The notes: generated by a model not told the origin, from the sequence alone. A stretch of 64,000 nucleotides of DNA from Branchipolynoe longqiensis (GCA_030323885.1 CM059190.1:87577365-87641364), one strand, 5' to 3'. Positions 11,251-21,297 are shown, counted from the first letter of the stretch. Translations and numbers: made by a program.

Positions 11251-11578
11251 AACCCAAATGGTCAGTGGGACACTGGTAGTCAGGGAAACAAGAATATATC
11301 TTTTAATCAACTTAGTTATTTAGAATATATAACCTTTATTTTCTTGTTAAATGGCCGTTTTCCAAGATTTCCTGTTTTCATTTCTCCACTCAGATTCCAA
11401 GAGCCGAAAATAAATCTGTAATATATGAAAAGTTGATTGCTTGCACTTGAATCCAGTTCTAGCTGTCTGGTCTGGATGATTAAAAACAATTATTGCCAAA
11501 ATGTATATGTATATTGTTCTGAACAAATAAGCAGAAATAAAAACGAAATGTCATATATGTAAGAAATATATATATATA

Positions 11579-11584
11579 TTTATT
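11579..11584 (-). promoter_or_regulatory. Candidate polyadenylation signal for ANAPC4
   Basis: AATAAA on the minus strand, about 570 bp past the ANAPC4 stop. It is the nearest canonical hexamer I found in that direction. The 3' UTR would then include the SINE-A copy at 11668-12000. The surrounding TA repeat makes a chance hit likely. Confidence 0.2.
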
Positions 11585-11667
11585 TTCTATTGGAAGGTGA
11601 ATTTACATTTTTTAGATAGACATGTTCTGAGATATTTATATTCCAAAAATACACGGATAAATGTATT

Positions 11668-12000
11668 TATTTGTTGGAGTTGTACGTCCTGGGAACATCT
11701 AAGGCTATATGAGGACAGGGCACGCATTTGGCGACTTTATAGTGCTGCCCCACTGAGAGACCTGGCTGCCAGAACCATGACCTGATAAAGTGATATCCCA
11801 CTCAGTCACATTATCCTGACACTGAGCCAAACCCGTCCTTGTCCTATCCTAATAATGCCAAACGCCTGGCTAGGAGGCGACACATATCAATTTTAAAGTA
11901 CTTGGTTTGACTTGACCAGGGTTCGAATACATGGGTTCGAATCCCATGATCTACCAAAAGAGAAGACGGACGCTCAACTCATTCGGCCATCCCGTCGGGT
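11668..12000 (-). mobile_element. SINE-A, head type 1, full length
   Basis: Runs from TTGTTGGAGTTGTACGTCC to CATTCGGCCATCCCGTCGGG. It has a small duplication around the B-box (two copies of GGTTCGAAT at about 11920-11950). It lies in the probable ANAPC4 3' UTR or downstream flank. Confidence 0.85.
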
Positions 12001-12093
12001 GCCCGATAAATGTATCTCTTGCCATAACATAATAAATTAACAATGGACCAAATGTACCATAGCTTCACTACTTAAACCTAAAGTCCTGAGAAC

Positions 12094-12163
12094 GCCAATT
12101 AAAGTCACGTGACCGCCTACATGTCCATGCCAATTAAAGTCAAGTGACTGCCTACATGTCCAT
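12094..12163. repeat. 35-bp tandem duplication at the ANAPC4 stop codon
   Basis: Two units begin GCCAATTAAAGTCA, at 12094 and 12129, each ending with the CTACATGTCCAT that encodes MDM-stop on the minus strand. The second unit contains the actual stop codon. Confidence 0.8.
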
Positions 12164-12352
12164 GCCACCCGACTCCCGGCTGTTCTCCTTGTCCTCATCC
12201 TCGTCCGTCGCCACCTGTCCGTCCGCCGTGGCGCGACTCATTTCCGCTTCCGTTACCTGCGTTCCCTCTTCGTCGTCATCCTCCTCCTCCTCTTCCTCCT
12301 CGTCCTCCGCGTCCATGATGAACAGACGAACGCGCCTCCGTGACGAGAAGAG
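12152..12352 (-). CDS. ANAPC4: ANAPC4, last coding exon
   Basis: This exon encodes the C-terminal tail of anaphase-promoting complex subunit 4, a scaffold of the APC/C ubiquitin ligase that drives mitotic exit. The acceptor TTCCTTGCAG precedes CTC TTC TCG, and the previous exon ends in phase 0. The join reads KVACV|LFSSRRRVRLF, which matches the vertebrate family tail (KVSCVLSSNLRHVRVF), and is followed by IMDAEDEE and a long acidic run, then DEDEDKENSRESGGMDM and a TAG at 12152-12154. The acidic tail is a family feature. The 67 codons include the stop. A 35-bp tandem duplication overlaps the stop. Identification rests on this exon plus the two upstream ones in matching phase. Confidence 0.85.
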   Translation of the reverse strand, partial: LFSSRRRVRLFIMDAEDEEEEEEEDDDEEGTQVTEAEMSRATADGQVATDEDEDKENSRESGGMDM

Positions 12353-12383
12353 CTGCAAGGAACGCCAGTCATCAGGCTCAGAA

Positions 12384-12955
12384 TATAGGGTATTCATGTG
12401 ATGTCATCAACCGGATGCGCAGCCATTTTGTGGCGATATCAACCAGTAAACATCCCATAGAGTTTGCCTGTATGCACAGTGCAAAACATTAGTTTTATTA
12501 ACAAATTAATAGAAATGCAGAACCCTAACCATATCAATTTAATATAATATTGTTGGTAAACATGTTTTCTATGTGTATTCCAATCAGTTTGTTCTTAGGT
12601 GGTGTGGTTTTAGAAATAATTAACTATTTCTGTATGAAGATTGCTCACTGCCATTGACAATGCATTGAGTTTGCCGCTACGCGCAGTCCAAAACGTACGT
12701 TTTATTCAAAATTAATAGAAATCCAAAACCCTAACCATATCAATTTAATATAATCTTTTTGGTAAACATGTTTTCTATGTGTATTCCAATCAGTTTGTTT
12801 CTAGGTGTTGTGGTTTTAGAGATATTTAACTTTTTCTGTAGGAAGATTGCTCATAGCCATTGAGTTTGCAGTGTGACAGTGTCTTTATTATTGTGGTTAC
12901 TATCGCCACAATGGCCGCACTTCCGTTTAGCATGACGTCAGTGCATACCCTATAT
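12384..12955. mobile_element. TIR element with internal 200-bp tandem repeats
   Basis: The ends are inverted partners over about 55 bp: TATAGGGTATTCATGTGATG on the left, and on the right the complement of TATAGGGTATGCACTGACGT. Inside are about two tandem units of roughly 205 bp, each with TTAATAGAAATGCAGAACCC, AACATGTTTTCTATGTGTAT and AGGAAGATTGCTCA. Isolated units occur at 31780-32035. The element sits in the last ANAPC4 intron. No coding capacity. Confidence 0.8.
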
Positions 12956-13117
12956 CACTGCGCAGTGGGCGCGTTTCCACCACCAACCCGCCCTCTGACG
13001 GCAGTGGCAAGAACTAATGTTGTGTATAGCAGCTCACTCTGCAGCATGCTCTGTGGTAAACGTCTTACAGTTACAGGAGGGGGATTTCCACCAGAAAGCT
13101 GCCATCTGATGTCGATT

Positions 13118-13400
13118 GATTGGTTGATTGGTTGGTTGGTTGATGGAGTTTTAGGTCCTGGCAAGATCTAAGGTCATATCAGGGCAGGTACTGACTTGTG
13201 ACCGTGTGCACTCATGGTGAGTTTATAGTGCTGCCCCACTGGGAGACCAGGCTGCCACTACCATGACCTGATATCCCACTCAGTCACATTATCCTGACAC
13301 TGAGCTAACCAGTCCTTGACCTATCCTATTAATGCCAAGTGCCAGGCTAGGAAGCGACGTATATAAATTCTATAAGTCACTGGTTTGACTCGACCAGGAA
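13118..13400 (-). mobile_element. SINE-A, head truncated
   Basis: The (TTGG)n tail and body are complete. It stops at GGTTTGACTCGACCAGG just before the B-box. It lies in the last ANAPC4 intron. Confidence 0.85.
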
Positions 13401-13677
13401 AATGAAATAGCAACAAAAATTAAATAGCAACAACAAAAACTATTATATGTCTGTATTATACTTATTTGCTTCACTAAATATATAGTATGTACATATATAT
13501 ATATATCATATATAGATAATTTTTAAAATAATAAATTAAAGCTATAACCTTTAGCATAGATATAATGTAAATAACTAAAATAACTATTAAGGGCTGGAAG
13601 ACTAATTGTATATTCAGATGAATGGATATTTACAAGAAAAAATCCAACATGCACACAAAAAACAAACTTAGGCTCAC

Positions 13678-13789
13678 CACACAGGCAACTTTGCGGGTGC
13701 CAGACACCGCAAATGCTGAGGCGCGCATGTTCTCGAGACGCCGCATCATGAGGCCCTCGTGGGTCGGCATGTCGATGTGCACCAGCTTC
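13678..13789 (-). CDS. ANAPC4: ANAPC4, penultimate exon
   Basis: The 112-nt exon is bounded by the acceptor CTCTCCAG|G and the donor GTG|GTGAGC. One leading nucleotide completes a codon split with the upstream exon (GT|G, valine). The translation runs KLVHIDMPTHEGLMMRRLEN, then MRASAFAVSGTRKVACV. The pattern 'LE.M.A......G.RKV.CV' followed across the splice by an R-rich 'VRLF' strand is the conserved C-terminal block of APC4. The phases on both sides agree with the neighbouring exons. Expression and splicing cannot be shown from sequence alone. Confidence 0.85.
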
Positions 13790-13888
13790 CTGGAGAGACG
13801 CAGAGGGCCGTGCAGACATGAGCAGAGAAGTAAAACAAATTAGCTGATTGTGGGCGTATGCCTCAAAACTCGCCCGAAGGCCGAGTAG

Positions 13889-13936
13889 GGGGGGGGGAGG
13901 GTGTAGAGAGGGGGGGCCACCCCCCCCCCCCCCTCC
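13889..13936. repeat. G-run and C-run hairpin-prone tract
   Basis: A run of G (13889-13899) and a further G run near 13911 are followed by a C run (13918-13935). Complementary homopolymers this close can fold back. Confidence 0.6.
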
Positions 13937-14261
13937 CACGGAGAATTTTTTTTACAAGTAGGACACAATTGGTGCAATTTGGTAGCCACTTAGGAGGGAG
14001 AAATTTCACTCTTCACCTGTGACATAAGGTAAGAGTAGGCATATAGATCAGTACTCTAAGAATACAGAAGTGTTTTTCTCGTAAGCTTGCATAAATGATA
14101 AGTCAATAATATAAATAATACGCCTATACCATAGTTAATAGTTTCAGTTATTTAATTTATTGTCCAGGGAGCATTTAATTGGCGGAAATCAGCCAATTGG
14201 CGGGAAATGCTGATGCCTGGGCGTGGTTGTAGGAAACACTTACACGTGACTTACTTCTAGA

Positions 14262-14607
14262 TGGTTGGTTGGTTGTTTTATATCCTGGCAACATCTAAGG
14301 TCATATCAGGATGGGTACCGACTTTGTGACAGTGCACACTCATGGCGACTTTATAGTACTGCCCCACTGGGACACCATGCTACCAGCGCCATGATGACCT
14401 GATATCCCACTCAGTCACATTATCCTGACACTGAGCCAACCAGTCCTTGCCCTATCATAATAATGCTGAGTGCCTGGCTAGGAAGCGACAAGTATCAATT
14501 TTGTATGGCATTGGTTTGACCCGACCGGGGTTCGAAACCGTGAGTTTGAATCCCACGATCTACCAAAACGGAAGACGGACGCCCAACTCATTTGGCCATC
14601 CCGTCTG
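14262..14607 (-). mobile_element. SINE-A, head type 1, full length
   Basis: Complete from TGGTTGGTTGGTTGTTTTAT to GGCCATCCCGTCTG. The B-box region has a duplicated GGTTCGAAACC and GAGTTTGAATCCC. It lies in the ANAPC4 intron between exons 13678-13789 and 17528-17725. Confidence 0.9.
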
Positions 14608-14609
14608 CG

Positions 14610-14830
14610 TGGATAGGATGATTAGGATGCTAGCCCCGGAATGGCAATAAGTGTGGGTTCGAATCCCGCTCCAGGCGCAATGCTTCCCATTTGCAAAAAC
14701 GCCCTCCATGACACTGATTGCTGTGTCCAGGATCTGGTACAAGATACATGCTGTATAGTTAGTGAACCTACACTGTCATTTATACGCAAGTGCATTGCCT
14801 GGTTAGATTTAAATGATGTATAGCTGTAAA
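14610..14830 (+). mobile_element. SINE-D (tRNA-derived)
   Basis: The A-box-like region is GTGGATAGGATGATTAGGAT and the B-box GGTTCGAATCC is at 14656-14666. The body has AATGCTTCCCATTTGCAAAA. A degenerate second copy is at 15447-15562. It is only a few bases from the preceding SINE-A head. Confidence 0.65.
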
Positions 14831-14888
14831 CTGCTTAAAAGACTTACAATTCTGGGGGGGGGGGGGGGGGAGAGGGTTGAGTGTAGTA

Positions 14889-15216
14889 CAGTACAACCCC
14901 GTTAAACCAAGCTCGGTTAAACCAAACGATCGGTTAATCCAAACTTTTTTCGGCGGCCCGGCAAAATACTACCATTTATCATATATTAAAGTTGGTTAAA
15001 CCAAAGTCGGTTAATCCAAACTATCGGTTAATCCTAACAAAATTGTCGGGCCCCAGGCCACTTCCGGTATGGTTAAACCAAACTTTCATGTGGTTATAAG
15101 GTCATCTGAGACTTTTTTTATATGATAAATGATAGTATTTTGCCGGTCGCCGAAAAAAGTTTGGATTAACCGATCGTTTCGTTTAACTAAGCTTGGTTTA
15201 ACTGGGTTAGACTGTA
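14889..15216. mobile_element. pogo/Tigger-like MITE
   Basis: Left end ACAGTACAACCCCGTTAAAC and right end GTTTAACTGGGTTAGACTGT are inverted partners flanked by TA. The interior carries many GGTTAAACCAAA and GGTTAATCCAAA variants. The CAGT terminus and TA flanks resemble pogo-type Tc1/mariner elements. Confidence 0.7.
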
Positions 15217-15315
15217 TATACATAAAAAACAATGATCAAAGTGTCCACACACACTGTATATTGCATTCATAATGCACTTGCGTTTTTGCCAAAGCCAAGT
15301 CAAAGTCGAAGCCAA

Positions 15316-15395
15316 AGCTCGGTTAAACCAATGATCGGTTAATCCAAACACATTTCGAGGGTCCCTTCAAGTTTGGTTTAACGGGATTATACTGT
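15316..15395. mobile_element. Partial pogo-like MITE
   Basis: AGCTCGGTTAAACCAATGAT through to TTTAACGGGATTATACTGTA repeats the left and right ends of the 14889-15216 element with most of the middle deleted. Confidence 0.6.
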
Positions 15396-15446
15396 ATTCT
15401 GCACTTACCTCTCAGGCAAGGAGCCACATAGACAGATAAGCATGAA

Positions 15447-15562
15447 TAGGGTGGTTGCATCAGGGAGCCACGATTCGCAGATGGTTATAACAGTAGCATC
15501 ACAATGGCGAGAAGTGTGAGTTAAAATTTTGCTCTAGGCACAATATTGCCCATTTGCGAACC
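15447..15562 (+). mobile_element. Degenerate SINE-D
   Basis: Matches SINE-D at AATGGCGAGAAGTGTGAGTT and GCACAATATTGCCCATTTGC. The B-box is mutated and the copy ends in a poly-C tract at 15561-15577. Confidence 0.5.
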
Positions 15563-15850
15563 CCCCCCCCCCCCCCTACCCACATCACGACAATAATAAT
15601 AATGACCGCAACAACAAATAATAACTCAAACGACAACTGAAACAACTACAACAACTCCAGTTGTTAGCAAACATTATCAGGGACGAGAGCAGTCTGATGG
15701 TGTCCAATAGGAAAACTCTGTAGAACTCTGCCTTCTGGGAAATCTGACAATAATAAACATGTGAGGAGGAAATGACGCATATGACAACGAGAACCCTTCA
15801 TTCCACTCCACCCCTAGACAAAAAACCCGGAAATTCGAAATTTGCTGGCA

Positions 15851-16204
15851 TTAAAGTTGCATAGTCCGATGGTGTTGAGTTGCTCTCATTTTCTGAGATA
15901 AACATATTAGGTTGTTCATTATAATCTACCTTACTTTAGTTTGAAGTAACTTTTATTTTAAATCACAAACTTTTGAGATATTTGAAATGGAAACATGCTA
16001 AATTAATTTTGGCAAGCTTGCCAAAACTCTATCACCATAGGCTTCTGCAGTAACAGGTTCTATTAATTGACTCAATAGTCCCTTCTATGTGCCGGCAAAT
16101 GCTTAATAAGTGCATCAGTATCCAAGGAAGATATGTAGAATCAAATCTAGATAATTGTTTTGGTTTTGAAAATTTGATGTTTTCATTGGACTATGCAGCT
16201 TTAA
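15851..16204 (+). mobile_element. MITE-B, full length
   Basis: TTAAAGTTGCATAGTCCGAT to CATTGGACTATGCAGCTTTAA-type end, about 354 bp. The perfect palindrome TTGGCAAGCTTGCCAA is in the middle. Its right TTAA is shared with the start of the element at 16202. Confidence 0.9.
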
Positions 16205-16512
16205 GCTAATAAATATTCCATATACGCGGTATGCAGTATGCAAATGCGGCAAAAAATGGAAAAGCATGTAATGGCACAGTAGTGCTTTCATATGTCCGGA
16301 TGCGATTGCGAATGTGATTGCGATTGCGAATGCGAATAATGGATCGACCCATGGACCGATTAGTGCGCATGCAAATGCCATAAAAAACAACAGTAACTTT
16401 TACTTTCCTGAACAAATTTGGAGCAAAAAAACCCACAAAAATGTCATGGGTATCAATGCCGTATACCAAATTCGCATGCCGCATACCGCGTATATGGAAT
16501 CTTAGCTTTATA
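16202..16512. mobile_element. Motif-reiterating TIR element (TGCGAAT type)
   Basis: Left end AATATTCCATATACGCGGTA and right end ACCGCGTATATGGAATCTTA are inverted partners. The interior is packed with TGCGATTGCGAAT and GCATGC-type variants and contains CATGGACCGATT, which also occurs in the related element at 18268-18592. Confidence 0.75.
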
Positions 16513-17046
16513 ACTGTACAATTTACCACTCCCGTCCGCTTCAATATGCTAAAATCCATTCTATAACCACGTGTGGCGCCACCTGGTGTTTCACAGTTGA
16601 ACTAGCTCATAGGTTGAATCTGATGGTAATGCCGTTTCCACTCTTCATTCGACCTCGGGACAGGAGACGCTATTAAAAACTTCCAGATTAATGTAAAACG
16701 ACATTTCCTTTGCACTTTTAACCCCCCTCCTTCCACAAGAATTAGTTCTGACTGTGTCTATGGATCACAAAGAAAATATCTTACTAAACTGACCCCCTGA
16801 GGTTTGTTGGTCCAAACACACATACAGTAACTTAAAATAATGTTTTAGAATATTGTTGATAAAAACTTGAGTTTAGGATAATCAAATATTTACATTCGTT
16901 GTGAATGTCATTTTACTCAAATTCCATAATTGATTGTCAGACTTCACATTCTGTGTAATAATACAACAGAATAAAATTTAAACACTTGTCCTTGTGAATA
17001 TGGCCTTTCTCCATCTCTCTCTATGTATGTCACACATATTTCAACG

Positions 17047-17518
17047 CAATCAACCTAATAAAGAACGAAAGAAAGGTAAGACAGAAAGAAAGAAAGAAAG
17101 GAACAAAAGAAAGAAAGGAAAGGAAAGAAAGAAGGAGAGAAAGAAAGAAGGAACAAAATATAGAAAGAAGGAAAGAAAGGAAGAAAGAAAGGAAGAAAGG
17201 AAGAAAGAAGGAGAGAAAGGAAGAAGGTATGAAAGAAAGGAAGAATGAAAGAAATGAAACGAAGAAGGAAAGGAAGGAAGAAGGAAACAAAGGAAGAAGG
17301 AAAGAAAGGGGAATGAAGGAAAGAAAGAAGGAAAGAATGTATGAATGAATGAATGATTGCATGAATGAATGAATGAATGAACGAAATAATGCATGAATGA
17401 ATGAATGAACGAATGAATGCATGAATGAATGAATGATTGAACGAACGAATGCATGAATGAATGAATGCATGAATGAATGAATGAATGAATGAATGAATGA
17501 ATGAATGAATGAATGAAG
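17047..17518. repeat. Purine tract (GAAA/GGAA)n then (GAAT)n
   Basis: About 290 bp of AAAGAAAGGAAGG-type polypurine passes into about 180 bp of (ATGA)n. The tract ends 4 bp before the ANAPC4 splice donor at 17522-17527, so in the pre-mRNA the intron starts GTTAGT and then becomes (UUCA)n. The long serine/phenylalanine-rich minus-strand frames here are repeat artefacts. Confidence 0.9.
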
Positions 17519-17527
17519 GGTACTAAC

Positions 17528-17725
17528 ACATTCGGGTTGTTGACCAGCATCTGTGACGTCGGGGCGTGCGTCGAGGTGGCGATTGACGTCATGTGTGGAT
17601 GGAGCGTGCTGATTGGCAGCTGGACGAGGATGGGCGTGGCCTCTGCCTCCTCCTCCAGCAGGACTGACAGCGTGTCCGAGTCGTAGAAGGCCACGTCCAG
17701 GATCCGGTGGGTCGTCAGCTGCGTC
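17528..17725 (-). CDS. ANAPC4: ANAPC4, third-from-last exon
   Basis: The 198-nt exon has acceptor GTGTCCACAG|G and donor AATGT|GTTAGT. The translation begins TQLTTHRILDVAFYDSDTLS, continues VLLEEEAEATPILVQLPIS, and ends MLVNNPNV with the valine codon split to the next exon. 'LD.AFYD...L.VLL......LVQLP.S' is the last folded block of APC4 before the C-terminal tail. The serine/threonine-rich loop after LPIS is longer and unlike vertebrates. One nucleotide of phase is borrowed from an upstream exon not identified in the window. The donor is immediately followed by a large TTCA microsatellite. Confidence 0.85.
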
Positions 17726-17817
17726 CTGTGGACACCGGAAACAAGCGCACATCAGTGACATCACACAGCGAAACGCAACGGCGTCTACGCAGGGGGCGTA
17801 CATGAAGTACAGCAGGC

Positions 17818-18592
17818 TTAAGCTAGCATTCCTAAAGGCCCTGTCACATTACGGCGTATGGCGGGAGCGTATGGCGGCATAGCCGCTTTACGTCATATAC
17901 GTCGCCATACGCCGTGTACGCTACTCATACGCTACTCATACGCCGCCAGATGGCGCCAGATGCCGGCTTATGTGAAGCGTATGAGGCATACGCCGCCATA
18001 CGCTTTCATAAATCCGTCCGTCCAAATTTTGTTGTGCATGCTCAAAAAAACTCGACCTATGAGGGCGTATGGCCCATACTGTCAAAAAATGTCACAGCAC
18101 GCTCCCATACGCTCCTCATACGCTCCTCGTACGCTCCTCATAGGTCCCCCCCATACGCTCAAACCCACCCGAAAGTTCACCGAAGGTCATCATAGGCTGG
18201 CACAAGCACGGCATACTTAGGTTTTCAATACGCTCCCGCCATACGCCGTAATGTGACAGGGCCTTTACACGCGGTATGCGCCATGCGGCATGCGGCGTGC
18301 GGCGTGCTTACGGGATGGGTCCTTTCACCCACACCCACACCCACACCCACACCCACACCCACACACAGTGTCAGGTTTCCTCACCACTGTTCTCTATGGC
18401 AAACGCAGCAGCATTCGCATTCGCATGCCGCACCGATCGCTACATGGACCGATTCAGTATTCGCATGCCGCATGCCACATGCCGCATACCACGTGTAAGG
18501 AATGTAGCCCATAGGCTTCAAGGCGTTTCGATTTTTTGTCGCATTCGCATTCGCATACCGCATACCGCGTGTAAGGAATGTGCCCTTTAGTT
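17818..18592. mobile_element. TGCGAAT-type TIR element interrupted by a second element
   Basis: The left end AAGCTAGCATTCC (17820-17832) is separated from its continuation TTACACGCGGTATGCGCCAT (18265 on) by the element at 17833-18267. The right end CATACCGCGTGTAAGGAATG (to 18592) is the inverted partner of the rejoined left end. The interior has ATTCGCATGCCGCA repeats and CATGGACCGATT. An (ACACCC)n tract lies at 18322-18366. Confidence 0.75.
17833..18267. mobile_element. CATACGC-type TIR element, nested
   Basis: Ends TAAAGGCCCTGTCACATTAC and GTAATGTGACAGGGCCTTTA are perfect inverted partners that extend into GGCGTATGGCGGGAGC. The interior is largely variants of CATACGCTCC and CATACGCCGC. A central TTGTGCATGCTCAAAAAA sits near 18035. 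The borders suggest a TA target. Confidence 0.85.
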
Positions 18593-18602
18593 CTGGCATT
18601 TT

Positions 18603-18834
18603 CACCACAAACTCAGACACAGACACAAACATACGTACATACATACATACATACATACACATACATACATACACACATGCATACCCGCATACACGCATGC
18701 ATGCATGCACACAAGCACGCATGCACGAATGCATGCATGCATGCACGCACGCACACACATACACACACATACATGCATACACACATACATACATACATAC
18801 ATACATACATACATACATACATACATACATGCGA
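18603..18834. repeat. (ACAT)n / (ACGC) compound microsatellite
   Basis: Long runs of ACATACAT with GCATGCATGC inserts. Tyrosine/valine/cysteine frames on the minus strand are artefacts. Confidence 0.9.
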
Positions 18835-18837
18835 AAA

Positions 18838-19142
18838 ACGTTTGATTTATTTAATGACACCTCTAATGCGGCTCTTGAGCACATTGATTTTTCTACACAT
18901 TTCTTCAGAAGAAACCCACTGCTGCCACATGAGCTACTCTTTCCGATAAGCAGAAAGGGGTCTTTTATATGCACTTTCTCACAGACAGGACAGCACATAC
19001 CACACCCTTTGATGAACCAGTTGTGGACCACTGGTTGGAACGGAAAATAACCCAAATTTCAAATAGGTCCACTGAGCAGGATCGATAGGATGACCGACAC
19101 CATCACAGGTGGACACTCTACCGCATGAGCTACGTCCCGCTC
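18838..19142 (-). mobile_element. SINE-C, full length
   Basis: The minus-strand head (GTAGCTCATGCGGTAGAGTG, then B-box-like TCCTATCGATCC) is followed by a body with TGGTATGTGCTGTCCTGTCT, GCATATAAAAGACCCC and CTGCTTATCGGAAAGAGTAG. I recognise this body as a SINE common in mollusc genomes. The tail is near AATAAATCAAACG. The simple repeats on both sides are flanks. Confidence 0.85.
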
Positions 19143-19144
19143 CT

Positions 19145-19181
<37 letters not shown>

Positions 19182-19369
19182 CAGTGAAACCTCTCTAAAT
19201 CGACCAACCTTGGGACCGACTTTAAGTGGTCCATTTAGGGAGGTGGTCGGTTTAGGCAGTTAGAATATGGATACAATGGTATTGTTGGGACCCAAATAAA
19301 GCGATCAATATAGGGGAGTGGTCAATTTGTGGAGGTGGTCGGTTAGAGAGGTTTTACTGTATATATATA
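19182..19369 (+). mobile_element. pogo-like MITE (AAACCTC type)
   Basis: CAGTGAAACCTCTCTAAATC and GTTAGAGAGGTTTTACTG are inverted ends. The element is 188 bp and sits inside a TA microsatellite. Other copies: 31468-31655, 55621-55796, 61638-61815. Confidence 0.85.
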
Positions 19370-19504
19370 AATACATACACATACATACACACATACATAC
19401 ACACATATGCCACACTTACTATTACTAGTATTACTTAGTATTACACTTATACACTCTCAGTCTCACCACCAAGTGTATTAGATAAGTAAATTAGAAAGTA
19501 AATT

Positions 19505-19825
19505 GTTGTTGTTTTACATCCTAGCAACATCTAAGGTCATATCAGGCAGGTACTGACCTGTGACAGTGTGCACTCATGGTGACTTTACAATTCTGCCCCA
19601 CTGGGAGACCAGGCCGGCGACACCATAACCCCGATATCCAAGACAGTCAAAGTAATCCTGATACTGTGCTAACCAGTCCTTGTCCTATCATATTAATGCC
19701 GAGCGCCATGTTAGGTAGCGACAAGTATCAATTCTATAAGCATTGGTTTGACTCGGCTGGAACTCAAACTCCCAACCTTCCAGATGAGAAGCCTGCGCTC
19801 TACCCATTCGGCCATCGCCTCCGGT
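19505..19825 (-). mobile_element. SINE-A, head type 2-like, full length
   Basis: Tail (TTG)n TTTTACATCCTAGCAACATC, body with AGTAATCCTGATACTGTGC, head CATTCGGCCATCGCCTCCGG. Confidence 0.85.
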
Positions 19826-20170
19826 ACTAGATTACTACATATGAGACTGTCTCGAAAGGTGCTAAGCAATATGGGACAAAACTTTGTCCATTGTAATGAT
19901 CAACGTATTATCTGCTTATGCATTTGCTCAGGATAAACTGATTTGTTTTTTACATGGTGTTTCATAAACCCAATAGAATACATATTGATTTGAAGCAAAT
20001 GTCCTTGTGTTTTCAGTGTGACCGTTTCTGTGCTGTTTTGTGTCAATCGTTACAATGGACACACAAAAAAAGAGTTATCACTTTTTGAGACAGGCTTGGT
20101 ACTTACACATGTGTTCGATATATCCTCAATGTACTTTAAAATGAAGTTTTGTTGCCAATACATGCTCCCC
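19826..20170. other. Unannotated interval
   Basis: A+T-rich, no exon or element recognised. Confidence 0.35.
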
Positions 20171-20172
20171 TA

Positions 20173-20175
<3 letters not shown>

Positions 20176-20234
<59 letters not shown>

Positions 20235-20249
20235 CGTGCGTGTGTGTGG
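20176..20249. repeat. (TG)n microsatellite
   Basis: Near-perfect TG dinucleotide run with CGCGCG interruptions at its right end. Confidence 0.95.
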
Positions 20250-20536
20250 TGAGGCGTGTTTAATCTTTATGTCCACAATGTATGACCACGTGGGAGGCAG
20301 ACTTTCCTCACAACACAATTGGTATCTTTAGTTCCTCTGTACACCGCTAGTGACGCCACCTTTAGTTCCGCAGCGTCCCGCTATTATCTATATCTGACAG
20401 GTGTACCCTTTTCTCGCTACATCGATGATCACTTAGATCAGTGCGCAGTAATGACGACACAACTCGGCCTGAATAATGCCGATGGCGGTTAACAGGCACG
20501 TGCCAGTGACAGAACTACTTTTTCATTGCATTCTGT

Positions 20537-20600
20537 TGCTTATTGGGTTTTATGTACTGACAACACACAAGGTCATATCAGGATGTGCACCAACTTGTTT
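20537..20600 (-). mobile_element. SINE-A tail fragment
   Basis: GGGTTTTATGTACTGACAAC to ATGTGCACCAACTTGT is the tail and first part of the body, cut by the next SINE-A copy. Confidence 0.7.
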
Positions 20601-20937
20601 GTTTGTTGGGGTTTTACATCCTGGCAATATCTAAGGTCATATCATGATGGGTCCCAACTTGTGACAGTGCACACTTGTAGTGACTTTTCAGTGCTGCCCC
20701 ACTAGAAGTAGAAGACCATGCCACTGGCACCATGATCCTATATCCCACTCAGTCACATTTTTTTTCTGATACTGAAAAAAACAGCCATTGCCCATGTAAT
20801 GCTGAGCACTAGGCTAGGTAGCAACAAGTATGAATTTTGTAAGTCATTAAGTTTGATTCGTCCGAGTTTCGAGCTCATGACCCATCACATGATATGCCAG
20901 CCAGCGCTCTGACCGACTAGGCCATCCCGCCCAGTCT
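20595..20937 (-). mobile_element. SINE-A, head type 1-like, full length
   Basis: The tail GTTTGTTTGTTGGGGTTTTA follows directly on the fragment to its left, indicating insertion of one SINE-A into another. The head reads CTAGGCCATCCCGCCCAGTC. Confidence 0.85.
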
Positions 20938-20940
20938 CAG

Positions 20941-21183
20941 TTTTATTGGATCTTAGATTAGTAGAAAGCCATAATTGATTATCTGCATATAATCACCAAT
21001 TATATTGGATCTTAGATTAGTGTGGAAAGCCATAATTGATTATCTGTGTATAATCACCAATTATATTGGATCTTAGATTAGTGTGGAAAGCCATAATTGA
21101 TTACCTGCGTACAATCACCAATTATATTGGATCTTAGATTAGTGTGGAAAGCCATAATTGATTATCTGCGTATAATCACCAAC
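20941..21183. repeat. 61-bp tandem repeat, four units
   Basis: Unit: TATTGGATCTTAGATTAGTG, GAAAGCCATAATTGATTATC, TGCGTATAATCACCAATTA. Units are nearly identical, which suggests recent expansion. Confidence 0.9.
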
Positions 21184-21297
21184 AGTCTCTACACACTCCT
21201 TCCACGCACTGGATATGACGGCCTGCCGGCATGTGCTGGTTACCCACAAACCGGGAACAAGGGCATCGTCAGCGACATGGTGCTCCCACTATTCACA

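Noticed and set aside
17030..17803. 257-residue minus-strand frame
   Set aside because: Only the segment 17528-17725 is an ANAPC4 exon; the rest reads through a microsatellite intron.
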